Positions 11,166 through 23,279 of a DNA stretch of 64,000 nt are shown in pieces (position 1 is the first letter of the stretch; each line of letters begins with the position of its first letter). The stretch spans positions 71,956,580 through 72,020,579 of the forward strand of contig CM071573.1 of the NCBI GenBank assembly GCA_036426205.1, read 5' to 3'. The translations under genes were made by a program, and so were the position numbers. Source of the DNA: Ascaphus truei (taxonomy: Eukaryota > Chordata > Amphibia > Anura > Ascaphidae). The notes under the pieces were generated by a model. The model ran no database searches. It had not been told where the DNA came from and was given only the letters and a program-made list of their open reading frames with translations.

Positions 11166-11320
11166 CAGGGGTGCTCAACTCCAGTCCTCAAGACCCCCCA
11201 ATAGTTCCGATTTTAAGGATATCCCAGCTTCAGTAGAGATGGCTCAATCTCTGCTGAAGCTGGGATATCCTTAAAACCTGAACTGTCGGGGTTCTTGAGG
11301 ACTGGAGTTGAGTACCACTG
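11166..11320. mobile_element. Palindromic hAT MITE, copy 3 (short variant)
   Basis: It runs from 'caggggtgctcaactccag' to 'ctggagttgagtaccactg', with 'ggatatcccagcttcag' mirrored on the other side. It is flanked by ATCTAAGT (11158-11165) and CTGTAAGT (11321-11328), 6 of 8 matching, both with central TA. Confidence 0.82.
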
Positions 11321-11529
11321 CTGTAAGTGGTAGGGAATACTGGTTAAGAAACACTGGATTAGAACATGTTGACAATCTTCTCCTTGATGCACACTGCAGT
11401 TTGTGCGTTTTTGTACTGGACACCACTTCTCTAAAGATGCTCCCTTCTTATAGGCTTCACAGTAGAAAAATGCACATACTTTATGCACAAATGGAAAACG
11501 TAGATATTCTCCACTGTGCGACTGAGGCC

Positions 11530-12425
11530 ACTCCATAGAACATATAACGTCTCTTTGTCCAGTTCACAAATACAAAGGAGGCACCAGAGCGATGCACTCT
11601 GCTACTCCAGATGCAATTATCTACTTTAACCACCAAAATGTAAAGGTCCAGTTGTTCTCTACACGTAGATCAGCCATACGAAAGAAGGAGAAACAATAGA
11701 AAAAATGACAATCTGTCCATGCATTTCGTAAGTAAAATCTCTTTTCTTCTTTGCTGCCTCCTTCACTTTTAGTTCTATCATTCTTTTTCCCCCCTCCAAT
11801 GCCCTTGTCATTTTCCAACAACAATATCATGCTGATGTTACTGACAGGATAGATACACGAGCAGCCTTAGATCAATATTTGTGCAAAGCAGAAAGCCTGT
11901 GCATCTCAAAGCCACAAATTGACCTTTCTTCCCACATTTGCACAGGCCCATCACAGGACTTCTTCCAACACTATGGTCCCAGGAGTGCATTCATTTTATT
12001 AAACAGGAAAGGGAATAAGAAGACCAAGTCACAAAGACATCTTTCCTTTGTGTTTTCTCAGGTTAGATATAAACTGCTTATTAATTAGCATCTTAACCTT
12101 TTTTTTAAACAGGTTCAGGGGCCCTTGTCACTTTCAAGAAGAAAAAAAAAAAAAAAGAAGTGTGAAGGCTACAATGAATAAGGAAAGGGATTTAACAGGT
12201 GTAAGAGGATATGCTTTCTTTCAGGGAATACTACAGTATAAGTGTTGCGGTAATGAGGAATATGACAAATGTTCAAGGGTAAAGGGGTTTTTTTTTCCAA
12301 TTAATTTGAGATGTTACTTAGATATTTGGAAACATGTTTTCCAGCAGGGAATTTTACTGAGTGGATTTTTATTTGCTTGGATTTTTAAAACCCGTATGTC
12401 TTAACATCAGGATACTATTAACCAG
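11530..12425. other. No gene recognised
   Basis: Mostly AT-rich DNA with an A-tract at 12140-12156. The short frames on either strand show no family signature. Confidence 0.4.
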
Positions 12426-12604
12426 CTCTGTGTGGTAGAGTTGGAAACTACTTTTCCCCCACTACACATTTCACATTATACTCCCCCTTTCCCTTCCTCT
12501 CCTTCTTATCCTTCGAAGTTCATGCTGTCCGTCTCTTTTCTCCCCTTCACCTTCATCTTGCTGTCATCTATGACCCCCCTGGACCTGCTGTACCTCTCAA
12601 TTTC

Positions 12605-13030
12605 TTGACAACTTTGCCACCTGGCTTCCTCACATGCTGTCTTCTGACAGCACCTACTGTCATCCTGGGAGACTTTAACATACCTATTGACAATCATAAT
12701 GCCACTTCAGCCGCCCATCTCATCTCTCTAGGCTCCTCCTATGGTCTCTCCCAGTGGACCACCTCTGCTACTCACTGCAATGTAAACTCTCTTGACCTGG
12801 TTTTCTCCCACTTCTGCTCCATCTCAAAATCCTCTAACATGCCTTTCCCTCTCTCTGATCATCACCTCCAAACCTTTAGCCTCACTCTACCCTCTGCACC
12901 CTCCACAGCACCTACTTCCACAAGCACATACAGAAAACTACATGCTCTAGACCCCCTTCAATTTTCAACATTTTTACAACCTCTCCCCTCCCATCTCTAC
13001 CTTTTCCTGCCTTCACCTAGGAATCTCTAT
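12605..13030 (+). pseudogene. LINE apurinic endonuclease domain remnant
   Basis: The open frame contains VILGDFNIPID, the conserved GDFN endonuclease motif, about 23 residues in, and later PLSDHHL, the conserved SDH active-site motif. Between them 'NSLDLVFSH' fits the usual 'S.LDLIFT' segment. In autonomous LINEs this domain nicks target DNA to start reverse transcription. The upstream part of the domain is frame-shifted or missing, and the frame is cut by the MITE at 13033. Confidence 0.8.
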
Positions 13031-13032
13031 AC

Positions 13033-13214
13033 CAGGGGTGGGCAAACTGGGGGGCGTGGTGGTTGCAGAGGCCTTGGGCTCTTCCTCAAGGCATTTAAAT
13101 GCCAGGGGACCGCGTGAGGCCTCTGTAACTCACTTACCATGATTCAGCCGGCATTCAAGTCAAATGATGCAGCGGGGTCACGTGACATTGCATAATTTGA
13201 CACCGGCACCCCTG
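13033..13214. mobile_element. hAT MITE nested in the LINE, perfect TSD
   Basis: A 182-bp element from 'caggggtgggcaaactgg' to 'accggcacccctg', flanked by identical CTCTATAC at 13025-13032 and 13215-13222. The central TA fits the Buster-type preference. The GC-rich interior is non-coding and the LINE sequence resumes directly after it. Confidence 0.9.
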
Positions 13215-13579
13215 CTCTATACGTCAGTATACCTTCATCGGCCTTAGACAAGATGGATCCTGCCACAATGTTGCCCGTAACAATTTAAGCTACAATCATG
13301 AAACACACACTTTGCCTGTTACCTGTAGACGTGCTCACACACTGCATAACATTACTGGAGGAAATCCCGCTCTAAAGCTGATTTTCCCCAATTATAAATT
13401 CATATTATCGTCTTATAACATTGCCCTTTCCTTTGCCAAGCAAACCTACTTTTCTTCACTCATATAAACTGTCCATTAAACCTCAACGTCTATTCGCCAC
13501 CTTTTAACTTTCTTCTTTGTCCAACTACACCTGCACTCACTTTAACCCCCATGGCCCGAGACCTTGCTACCTACTTCAC

Positions 13580-13858
13580 CTGGAAGAAAGAAAAAACTGA
13601 CATAGATCTGGAACGATCTACAGAGGGTTAAAACAGAGCTGCTTTTCATTTTTTATCTGATGTATATTTGCTCAATACTGAGGTGGTGAGTTGGCATTTA
13701 TATTTCAGTTTGATGTGGGATTTTTGCATACGCACTTAATCATGTGATAACAATTGTTTAAATAAGAGTTCACAAATTAATTTGCACTTAGTAGTTTATA
13801 TTGGTTCTCCTCACATCACCATTTTAGGAGCGCCTGATTAAACCTTTTGTGGATATTT
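13580..13858. mobile_element. Unclassified insertion with 12-bp target duplication
   Basis: A 279-bp AT-rich segment interrupts the LINE between two copies of 'tacctacttcac' (13568-13579 and 13859-13870). A 12-bp duplication suggests retroposition or a similar staggered-cut mechanism. The interior has no TIRs and no family I can name. Confidence 0.65.
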
Positions 13859-14119
13859 ACCTACTTCACAGTCAAGATTAAGTCAGTCAGACATGACATC
13901 TCTTCATGTCAAGTTTCGTGTCAAGCTCCATACGCAACACCTATCTCCCTTCACATACCTAAATCTACCCTCAACTCATTTTCGTCTGTGACTGAGGATG
14001 ATGTCTCCATGCTCCTCTCATTATCTTACTCTACAAACTACCCCCTGGATCCTATTCCCTCACATATCCGCAACTCCTCCACTCCCTTGCCCCCTTGCCC
14101 CACCCTATCTCACCTAATT

Positions 14120-15240
14120 AACTAAAGATCACTTCTTCTTACTAATTTTCCTGGACCTTTCTGCTGCCTTTGACACTATTGATCATCCCCTTCTTCTGCA
14201 CACTATCCACTCCATTGGTCTCTGTGATCCAGCCCTCTCCTAGTTCAAGTTCTACCATTCCTTCAGCATTTACTTCTCTGTTGGCTCTCCTCTTCACTCC
14301 CTCTTTCTGTTGGGGTTCCACTCAACACCTCCTCTCTTCATGAACTAATACAATCTTTTAGTTTTCAGTATCATCTCTATGCCGAAAACACCCACATTTG
14401 CCTCTCTTCCCCTGACCTCACTCCCTCTCTCTTGTCCCGTGTCACCTACTGTCTCTCTGCATTCTCCTCCTTCATGTCTCACCATTACATGAAGGTTAAC
14501 ATGTCCAAAACAGAACTAAAACTCTTTCCCCCTTCCACTGCAACCGCTACACCAAGTCCCAAACTCTCCCTCACTACCAATAATACCTCAATCTTATCAA
14601 CACCCCAAGCTTGCTCTCTATGGGTCATCTTTGACTTTGGTCTCTCCTTCATTCCGCACATTCAGACCCTCACTATGTTCAGCCATCTCCACCTCTAAAA
14701 TAGCACCAGGATACACATTTTTCAGGGATGATGCAACAAAAATCCTAACCTACTCATCTTATCCCGCCTTGTCTACTGCAACCTTCTCCTAGTTGGCATT
14801 CCCCTTATCCGCCTATCCCAACTTCAATCCACCTAAAATGCTGCTGCAGACTCATCTACCTCACTCACCGCTCCAATTCTGCTGCTCCATTACATCAATC
14901 CCTGCACTTGCTTCCCATATCCTCTAGAATCAAATTAAAACTCTAGCTCTGAATTACAAAGTTCTCAACAATGCTACCACCCCCTTACATCTCAGCCCTC
15001 ATCCCCAAATATATCCCAAAACACTCTATGTTCTGCCCATGACTTCCACCTTTCCCACTGCCTTATTACTTCCTCTCACTACCGCCTACAATACTTCTCC
15101 CGCACTACACTTTTTCTCTGGAATTTACTGTCACGTACCATCAGACTCTCCCCCAGCTTTCAGACATTTAAAAACTCCCTGACAACTCACCTTTTCAAGG
15201 AAGTTTATCTGCCTTACCTCTAACATCCAACTCCTCCCTT
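14120..15240 (+). pseudogene. LINE reverse transcriptase domain remnant
   Basis: Conserved segments appear in several frames: FLDLSAAFDTIDHPLLL (reverse-transcriptase motif A, with the expected aspartates), then HLYAENTHICLSSPDL where active elements have YADDTQ, so the catalytic Asp pair has become Glu-Asn. The segment 14432-14698 continues with 'MKVNMSKTELKLF', the usual 'MKLNPSKTE' region. The C-terminal end (14750-15240) retains 'LVYCNLLLVGIP' and 'LFLWNLLSRTIRLSPSFQTFK'. Multiple stops and the lost catalytic residues make it inactive. Confidence 0.82.
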
Positions 15241-15599
15241 CCAACTCCTTTGGGAGCAGCTGTGTGGCTGGACCAATCTCCACACTATCTAATACCCCCT
15301 AACAGCCATACCCTCAAACCTTAATGGAATGAGCTGTGAGGCTGGACCATACCGCATCCTGAGGCGTACTGCATCTCACAATGAGTAGCCACTTTACCTT
15401 TTGTTTCAACATTGTTCCGCATTCCCTCTACACTGTAAGCTCTCATGAGCAGGGTCCTCATTACCTTCTGTATCTGTTTGTACTTATTTGGTATGTAACT
15501 CTGTACCCCCATTGTACCGTGCTGTGTAAGATGTTGTCATTTTTAAATAAACGATAATAATTATTATTATTGTTTGAATGTGTTGCAAATAAATCCATT

Positions 15600-15930
15600 G
15601 CAGGTATCAGTTACAATATGTGTGTAGGCAGTAGCCGATTTCCTATTAGGCCTGATAGGCCCAGGCCAAGGGTGGCAAAATTTGGGAGGGGCAAAAATGT
15701 CCACCCCCATATATATTTGCCCCGCTCTCGGGTCTAATGGGCCTGATGGGAAGGCACTTACCTGGGGCAGCCACCTACTTGTTACATCCTTCCCATTCCG
15801 AATCACAGCGTCAAATAACCGTTGCGTTACCATGACAACGCGATGCTGTGTGACGTGATGTCCTGCGATTCGGAAGGAGGAGGGTGGCAGCAAGGAGGCG
15901 GCCGCCACATGTAAGTGCCTAAGGGCGGCG
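15600..15930. mobile_element. GC-rich repeat, probable hAT-like remnant
   Basis: The segment includes 'taggcccaggccaagggtgg', paired CpG-rich stretches 'taccatgacaacgcgatg' and 'ctgcgattcggaaggagg', and 'taagtgcctaagggcggcgg'. A similar segment lies at 53.57-53.83 kb ('cgcccttaggcgcttacc'). Boundaries and class are uncertain. Confidence 0.4.
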
Positions 15931-16417
15931 GATCTTCACATCCGCAGCTGTGTGTAGGTGACTTGTATGTTTGTCTACTGCTCTTCCTCTCTAAACTTTC
16001 TAATATTATGCACATCAGCAAAACAATGAAGTACATTTTGCAAGTAGTATCTTATACTATGTATTACTATACTATTTATAGTGCCAGTACACTATGAGAG
16101 TCGTTCTATTTTTTCTGTAGATAATCTAATGCACTGAACAGATTGCCTTTTTGCAAAAATGTTGGCTACTCCCTTGGAAGGAGATATTTGTTTATCTTTT
16201 CTTTATTTTTTTAGCATTTCTGACCAATAAACTATTTTGAGCGTTTTATATCTAAGGTAGTTTTAGCATTTTGAATTTAGACTCAGAGAGGCAAAACTAA
16301 TCTTGGAATATAGAACCAACATCCTTTCAATTAGATATTTTGTAACCTCTATCTTGAGAAGACTAGAGTGCATCACAGATATGTATTGATCTATCTAATA
16401 CTTGAAGTGTAGTTTCC

Positions 16418-17635
16418 CCCACCCTATGGGAGATATGGCGGCTACTGTATGTGTGGTGCTTTACCTGTGGCTCACTGGAGGCCTGAACCTCGGTCGCTGG
16501 GAGCTTGGGGTGTACCTGGATCGTATGGTGACAGCGCCTTCACCCGTGAGGGATCCTGTCAGTGTGGGATAATCCCGTCACAGGACACAATGTAAGAAAT
16601 ACACACTGGTACGGTTTAACAAGTTTACTGAACACATAATAATAATAATAATAATAATAATAACAGAACCACTCAGGCCTCACAGGGCTGTACCCCCACA
16701 CAGTGCCCCCAATCTCTGTGTCCACACCCCAGTGGGGTTTACCCCAAAGTACTGAGGTGTCTTGGGCACCTAACCACCCAGTGTCCCGAGGAGCCAAACC
16801 GCCCAATGTATGTGTGACAGCGCTGCCCACAAGAAGTGTTACTGTTGGTGCACTTGTAAATGGGGATACCTGCCAGGCACTCCAGTACCTGGTATCACCG
16901 ACAGAAGAGAACAGTCTGTTCCACGCTGTTGTCGTCAGCGAAGGCATCCGCCTCCACACGTGGGGTGGTATCCGGCGGGAGTGTCCTACCATGATGAGAG
17001 TCTCTACCCTTGTGGTGGTGGTCCGGTCCCTGCTGTGTGGCATTCTGCTGTGTCCTTGACACTAATGATGCTAAGTGGGGCAGCGTCCCTGTCTAGGGGG
17101 CCTGTCCTTAAAGCAGCCACAAGCTGATTTGGGGCTCAGGGCCCAGCTGGGGCCTAAGGGGGTCTGGCCTAGTGCAGGGGTCACAGACACCCTGCACACA
17201 TACCCTACCCTCTTCTTGTCCCAGCTCTGACTGGCGTGGTCTCCTCAGTACATCAAATGTATCCACTAAATTGCAGGGGGATCTGGCTGTGCGATTGGCA
17301 GCTGCAGCCCATGTGTCTAGCAGCCCCAGAGGCTGCTGGGGGTTGTAGTTCCCTGCGGAGTACTTGTTGTAATGGTCGCCGCTGTGTGACTGCTCTGCGC
17401 ATGCACGGGGTGTGCCAAGATGGCCGCTGCAACCTAAACCTGCACTGCACATGCGCGACTGTACTGGCCACATTGAAAATGGCGGCACCCTGCAAAGGGA
17501 GCTGCCGGGAGCCTCCGGCGACTCGCCCTGTACAACCTCCCTGCTCCTGTCAGTGCTCTGACCGCAACCTCCGGCGTCCGCACCACCTGCAGAGGTAAGG
17601 GGGCCAAGGGGGAGCCCAGCAGGAGGCCTGGCCAC
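16418..17635 (-). mobile_element. LTR, family 1, copy A (minus)
   Basis: On the minus strand it begins TGTGGCCAGGCC and ends GGGGGAAACTACA, fitting the 5'-TG...CA-3' rule for LTRs. The plus-strand start 'tttcccccaccctatgggag' is shared with the LTRs at 51.75, 59.98 and 63.36 kb. It includes a (TAA)n run near 16640 and a CpG-rich stretch at 17.3-17.6 kb. No gag-pol interior is attached, so it is probably a solo LTR. No exact TSD was found. Confidence 0.6.
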
Positions 17636-17917
17636 ATAATATTTAATATATACTATTTGTTAATCCACTGCTGATGCTCACTGTACTGTATATACAGGCA
17701 CCATGAACATAGCCATGAAATAAAGGGTTGCCTAAAACCACAGAGCGGGACATTAGTTTTTGAATAGTGTTGGAAGAGAAAAAAAAACTCTTGCTTAGCA
17801 AAATTCTGCTTTCTCCTGTGGCAGAAAATAAAGAAAGGAGTAGTGACACAGTGGTGTCTTTACTTAACACATAATTTCTTTTGCGTTGCATTTTTTCCAG
17901 ACTAAAAATATATATAC

Positions 17918-18235
17918 CAGTGTTTTTCAACGGGTTCAACGGGCATCCCTTAACGGTTCCAATGCATTTTTCAGGTCATTTGAAAATTGTACTAAATACA
18001 GAAGAATTTACAATACATCTGATCTCAGACGCGCTATTAGAGATGGTTAGGGTTCCTTAAACAGCATCTAATCTCAGACGCGCTATTAGAGAGGGCTGGG
18101 GTTTCTTACAATGCATCTGATCTCAGACGCGCTATTAGAGAGGGTTGGGGTTTCTTACAATGCATCTGATCTCAGGCGCGCTATTAGAGAGGGTTGGGGT
18201 TTCTTACAATACATCTGATCGCTACATCAAAATGT
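17918..18235 (+). mobile_element. hAT-like non-autonomous element with internal tandem repeat
   Basis: The left terminus 'cagtgtttttcaacgggttc' is typical of hAT elements whose ends read CAGTGTTTTTCAA. Its interior is dominated by the 49-bp tandem array. The right terminus was not recognised. Confidence 0.6.
18022..18217. repeat. 49-bp tandem repeat, four units
   Basis: Units start at 18022, 18071, 18120 and 18169 with 'atctcagacgcgctattag'. The last three are nearly identical and the first is diverged, suggesting array growth from the right. Confidence 0.95.
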
Positions 18236-18639
18236 ATCATGCAATGTTGGAGTTAAATTGATGCAAGAGTGTCATTTTCCTCCCATGTCTCTTAGGATCA
18301 ATGTATCAAGGTATGAAATGTGTGCATCACCTTGCAATTTGGCTGTTGAAACAAGAGTTGTATAGTGCACGTATTGGTATCGGATTCAATCAAATCCACA
18401 TCCGTCATTTCCTCTCCCTTTTTCCTGCATCCAAACATTGCCAGGTCTGGGGTGGTATAAATATCCTTGGCCAATTATTTGTTTGCTAACTATAACTAAC
18501 CTATTTATTTCTTACATTTCATTGAAGTACAGACAGAAAATAGTGGTGTGTCAAATGAAATGTTTCTAAGAACTAATCAGTCACAGACCCCTTGACTGAT
18601 GAAACTGAATGTATGTTCTTACATAAGTCACGTGAGAAA

Positions 18640-19380
18640 TTCTAGAGACATAGAAATGGTTGGCAGGTAAGGACCACCTAGCCCACCTGGTTTGCCCAAT
18701 TTACTACCTGCTCTGAAAAATCCCAATTTATATTTATGAAAGTTAACCTATGATTTCAAGGTTCCATTTCTCTTCATAAAAGGCCTAGCACAAGTTGTAA
18801 ATCATTCTGCATGTCACTTAATGTGTGCCAGATCTGAGTTATGAGACAGCTGGTGAATAAGAAGCACTAATTATCATGTGCAGTTGAAAAAAAAAAGCTC
18901 AGGCAAACTATTGTTTGCATTTATGTTTTTTTCTTTTTAACTCTGTACCCAAATTATAGGCATTCTGCCATTGCTCCTCTCAACTCTGCTTATCTCCAGC
19001 TTTGGCAGAGCAACAATCTCATCCCCTCTGGGCTGAAAATTATTCTGGCAGAAACCCACTATTTTTCCTGCTAAACCTCCTGGTGCAGTGTACCATACAG
19101 GTGTTGCTTTCAGTGGAGGTATTATAAATCATAACAGAAGCGTCAACAAATTGGATCTTTCTATTAGGTTGTGCATGAGACACTGCACTCTCAGAGGTAC
19201 ACAGTCTCATATGTGCTATCTAATTACTATATTGTCACACTGGACAAATTGCCTATTTGTCAAATATGCGGCTCTTAACCACTTCACTGTTACAGGGAAT
19301 TGTAGGCAGGTTCAGAAGTTCAGGCACCAGTGGCATAGAAGAGTTAATATATCATGTTCAGAGTCATAACATGAAAATCC
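18640..19380. other. Apparently unique non-coding DNA
   Basis: The first 150 bases contain an old interspersed-repeat-like segment ('agcccacctggtttgccc'). The rest is AT-rich and unassigned. Confidence 0.35.
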
Positions 19381-19394
19381 AGCTTGCTGATGGA

Positions 19395-19595
19395 GCTGGA
19401 AGGAGTATGTTAGTGGTTACTGCCTTTGAAGTGGGTGACCATGGTTCAGATCCTAGTGTCAGCATGTGACGTTGGTAAGTCCCCTTATCTCCATGTGTCC
19501 CAGGTACAGTATCAACATTAGGTTGTACGCTTTTTGGGACAGGAACTCGGCTATATGTACATTGTCAGCACTATACAAGAACAATTTTTATTATG
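19395..19595 (+). mobile_element. tRNA-derived SINE, best copy
   Basis: An internal RNA polymerase III promoter is visible: A box 'tagtggttactg' (19411-19422) and B box 'ggttcagatcc' (19443-19453), about 33 bp apart as in tRNA genes. The body reads 'gtgacgttggtaagtcccc', then 'ggttgtacgctttttggg', and ends 'gtcagcactatacaagaaca'. The tail matches the minus-strand copy at 28.6-28.77 kb. No tRNA cloverleaf survives. Confidence 0.78.
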
Positions 19596-19953
19596 GTAAT
19601 CTATTTTATTAACCATATTTCTGAATATTTTGCCTGCTAGAGGAAACGCCCTATACTACGGTCAGAGAGAAGGCTTGCTGGGTCCCCAAGATTCCAGGCA
19701 CCATGACCTGGGGCCCTTCTTCACTATTTCAGAAGGAGTCAGTGAACAATATCTCGTAAAGCTAAGATGTAAACAATACAAAAATGTGAATATTATGACA
19801 ACATACTGTACTACTATTGCACATGGGGTTTGAATTGGCTACTGAGTTGGATTGATTAGGATGATGATGCTTAGTCAGATAATTCACTAGGGATAAAGAT
19901 CTGTATATACTCTGCATCTAGCATCTCTGTGCTTTGTGCATCACAGTTTAGAC

Positions 19954-20108
19954 CAGGGGTCTCCAACTCTGTCCTCAAGGGCCACTACCAGGCCAGCTTA
20001 TATGGATATTCCTGCTCCAGCACAGGTGGCTCAATCAGTGGCTAACTGTTCTGAAGCAGGGATTCCCATAAAAGCTGGCCTGATGGTGGTCCTTGTTTGA
20101 TACCCCTG
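19954..20108. mobile_element. Palindromic hAT MITE, copy 4
   Basis: It runs from 'caggggtctccaactctg' to 'tgtttgatacccctg', with 'cacaggtggctcaatcagtgg' only partly mirrored. It is flanked by GTTTAGAC (19946-19953) and GATTAGAG (20109-20116), 6 of 8 matching with central TA. Confidence 0.82.
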
Positions 20109-20119
20109 GATTAGAGGCT

Positions 20120-21520
20120 TTGGCCCTTTGTGTCCTTAAACAAGTACAATGTTCTCTTTATTCTTCATCCAGTCACTGTTACTAAACCTGCAATAGTCTG
20201 TACTGTACAGTGCTACAGGCACAATCAATCCTCTATTAGAAGAAATTGTAACTTTTATTATTAACATTTTTAAAATAGCAGTTCACTAGGGAAATTCGGA
20301 TCAGAAATCAGATCTCTCGTCATTTATTGCAAATCTACCTTTAGCTGGATATGTTACAGTGCAAATGCAAGTAACACACTTAAACCAAACAGGGTGATAC
20401 AATCTTTGTTACCCAAAGCTGTTAAAAAGCAACAGTGCCACCTACTTGGTCACATTTGGACAATGGGACAAGTATATGGCTCTACTGATGGGCATCAGAA
20501 ACTCAGTACACCCGTAGTATTTTATTACTTGGTTTCCCTTCATTCTGCTGGTGATCTTACCTCTCCCGGTCCCATATATAAGGGATCTTGGTTGTGATGA
20601 GGCAATGCATCTAGGTTTCACAAGTACTGTGCATGCGCCGTTATAAAAACCTATGGGCCTCAGATCCAGTTCCGAATAAAACGTTGCCCAACTCATTTTA
20701 CAATAGTGACTACAATGGAATGAATGCGCTCAATATCCATATAAAAATTAATTGGAATGTAGTGATAGCCAATCCAGGTTTAATGTCAATATAACCCGGT
20801 GCTAAAGAGGTTTATACGTTTTGGGAAAAATCAATAAGGTAATTGTTTGTTAAGGAACTACAGTATTTTGTATTTTTCTTTTCCTTATGATCGGCTCTGC
20901 AAATGACTCTTTGCAATAGATCTTCTGTGTTAGCATTGGCATTTTCTTTTCCGATTTGTAAATGCTGAGAATGACATTGAGGTATTGTCTATACAACCCG
21001 TTCAGTACTGGAATGCGCAGAACATAAGCACTGCAGGCCATTGTCAGCACTTGAGTAGTTAAGAAATCCTGTGGAATTTAGGAAGTGCTCCCTTGAGATG
21101 TCTTTGCTCTCCTCTATACTGTGCTGGCTATTGCAACTCATTGGTTCCTATTAGGTGAGCCAGGATGCCATAAAAATGATGTAGAAGAATAGTTTTCCCA
21201 CAGTAATCCAGAAATCAATTTTTGAAATATCTGCTGGTTGGTTTTGAACGCAGAGACGTGCCAATTAATCTACATTAAGTCCAAATTAGCCTAATATAAA
21301 AACAATAGAATGGAGACAAGAAAGGAGAACAGCCCATAATGTTCTCATTAGCCAGCACTGCTTTTGATGGGTGTCCCATCAGGTGATACTAACTGTCTGG
21401 CTTCACTTCATTAGCCCCAGGGTTAATTACAACAGACAAAGGCAGGTGAATCTGCTGTTTATACACCATGCTTCCCAGAGGGACATATTTTCTGCTCAGA
21501 AATGGGAGTATAGATCGTCT
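20120..21520. other. No gene recognised
   Basis: AT-rich DNA. A segment near 20.4-20.7 kb has balanced composition and an AATAAA-like site but no convincing frame or splice structure. Confidence 0.35.
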
Positions 21521-21532
21521 TACCACCTAAGG

Positions 21533-21762
21533 CAGGGGTTCTCAAGACCCACCAACAGTTCAGGTTTTCACGATATCCCTGCTTCAGCACAGGTGGCTCA
21601 ATCAGTCCCTGCATCAGCACAGGTTGCTCAATCCATCCATGTTTCAGCACAGGTGGCTCAATCAGTGGCTCAGTGAAAGGTTGAGCCACCTGTGCTGAAG
21701 CAGGGATATCCTGAAAACCTGACCTGTTGGGGGGTTTTAAGGACTAGAGTTTAGAACCCCTG
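21533..21762. mobile_element. Palindromic hAT MITE, copy 5 (expanded arm)
   Basis: It runs from 'caggggttctcaagaccc' to 'gagtttagaacccctg'. The left arm carries three tandem variants of the 'cagcacaggtggctcaatc' unit and the right arm one, so the palindrome is asymmetric. It is flanked by ACCTAAGG (21525-21532) and ACCTATGG (21763-21770), 7 of 8 matching. Confidence 0.85.
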
Positions 21763-21779
21763 ACCTATGGGTTTTTAAT

Positions 21780-21865
21780 TCTACCCAGTTTCTAATGACC
21801 ACAGGTTGAACTTGATAGACGCATGTCTTTTTTTCAACCTCATCTACTACGTAACCATGTAACAT
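21780..21865 (-). mobile_element. Interspersed repeat fragment (GTTGAAAAAAGACA family)
   Basis: The minus strand reads 'gaggttgaaaaaaagacatg' then 'tatcaagttcaacctg', matching the longer plus-strand copy at 26.08-26.39 kb. The class is unknown. Confidence 0.6.
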
Positions 21866-22019
21866 TTCGAGTAGAACAAACATTTTTACATCTGATCAAC
21901 CCCTTATAAACTCCATCTCAGGGGGACAATGTAAGAAAATCATGTACACCGACTGCATCGGGAGTGTGACGTCACTAAAGGACCTACATGGGGGCATCCA
22001 TAAAATGTGGGTAAAAGCA

Positions 22020-22990
22020 ACTGGCTGCTGTATATAAGATACAAGCTGCAACAAACAAACGTGTATGCAATTAAACATGCTAATATAGTCCGTGGCACAA
22101 ATCTGAGAAATAAATGTAGCCGAGCTCCCTCTTACCTCCGTGCAGGCAGGGAGGTTTCCAGGGCAGCAGACACGGAGTGCGGGGGCCACCATTTTGGATA
22201 TCGCGCATGCGCAGAAGAAATGTTGCGCATGTGCAGTGAGATCGAGGCTGCGGCGGCCATCTTAGGTAGCTCCGCATAGCATACTGCGGGACAACAAGTT
22301 CCAGGGTCGTTAGGGAGGTAGGGATCATGTGGGGCCAGCCCACCAATGAGAGGAGGAGGAAAAAGGAATAACTCTTGACGCGGGACCGCGAGACAGTCTT
22401 GACGGTTGCAGCAAGGGGAGAGGATGTGTCCAGGGAGCAAGAAAGCCCCTGGACTAGGCCAGAGCTTTACCCTAAGGCCTCAGTTAGGCCCCGATCCCTC
22501 CACACAGATGAGTGCTGCAGGGAAGGCCCTAGATAGGGGCCCTCCGTCTTAGAGAATCCTGATTCAAGTCACCGCGTTGTCGGAGGGACACCACGCAGTG
22601 ACCTGCGGTCTGGAAGCAGATATTAGGTGAGACACTCCAGCTGAAGCTCGCCTCTCAAGGCGGACCGGGACAAGGCGTGAGGGGATTTTGCAGACCCCGC
22701 ATCGTTGGACCATGGATGCGGCTCTGCTAAGAGAAGATCTCCACTATACCCTCGACATAGCCGGGAAGATACCACCATGCACCATCACCACACAAGGGGG
22801 TAGCGCTACCTCACATTCTGGGTGGGGACTGTTCTATGGACACCGGGTGTTTAGGTGCCTAGGTTACCCTCAGTACATTGGGGGAACCACACTTGGGTGT
22901 TGGGTATTGTGTGGGTCTTGCATTGGGCATTGTGATTGTTACTGTTATTATATGTGCGTGTGGCAACATAAACAGCATAAACAACATGAA
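22020..22990. mobile_element. GC-rich transposon or LTR-like segment, unclassified
   Basis: A GC-rich block in AT-rich surroundings with 'gcgcatgcgcag', 'ggcggccatcttagg' and an upstream TATA-like 'ctgtatataagat'. Similar CpG-rich motifs lie inside the LTR at 16.4-17.6 kb. No coding potential and no clear termini. Confidence 0.35.
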
Positions 22991-23279
22991 AAAAAGGAAA
23001 TACAGGGAAAAGGGTAGGCCAAGGAGAGAGGGAGTAGAGGTGTTATGTTCATCTTACCATAGCAACCAAAAAAAACAGACATATGTATCAGAGAAACAAG
23101 CAGCCAAGAAAGTAAACAAATATATATATGCAGAAACAAACCCATGGGAAAAGAGACATGTCTGATAAATGTGGGCCAACTAGATATATAAGAGGAAAGA
23201 GATTCTAGTGATAGAGTGACAGTCACAGATTGATAACAATAACTATAAGGCAAATAAATCCATATAAATATATGCTATG

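Larger units (their letters stand above)
12430..15575 (+). mobile_element. CR1/L2-like LINE, decayed, with nested insertions
   Basis: A plus-strand non-LTR retrotransposon traced by its endonuclease remnant (12.6-13.0 kb), reverse-transcriptase remnants (14.1-15.2 kb) and 3' tail 'aaataaacgataataattatt'. Frames are interrupted by many stops. A hAT MITE (13033-13214) and a second insertion (13580-13858) split the coding region, so the LINE is older than both. The 3' end carries 'gtaagctctcatgagcaggg', a motif repeated in other LINE tails of the window. Confidence 0.82.

Noticed and set aside
16540..17635. Several overlapping frames of 100-175 codons on both strands
   Set aside because: They lie in a GC-rich LTR; high GC lowers stop frequency and no domain is recognisable.
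18022..18217. CRISPR-like array (regular 49-bp period)
   Set aside because: Units are contiguous and alike throughout, with no unique spacers, in eukaryotic DNA.
19411..19453. Possible tRNA gene (A and B boxes)
   Set aside because: Box spacing fits, but the body continues into a SINE and no cloverleaf forms; it is a tRNA-derived SINE head.
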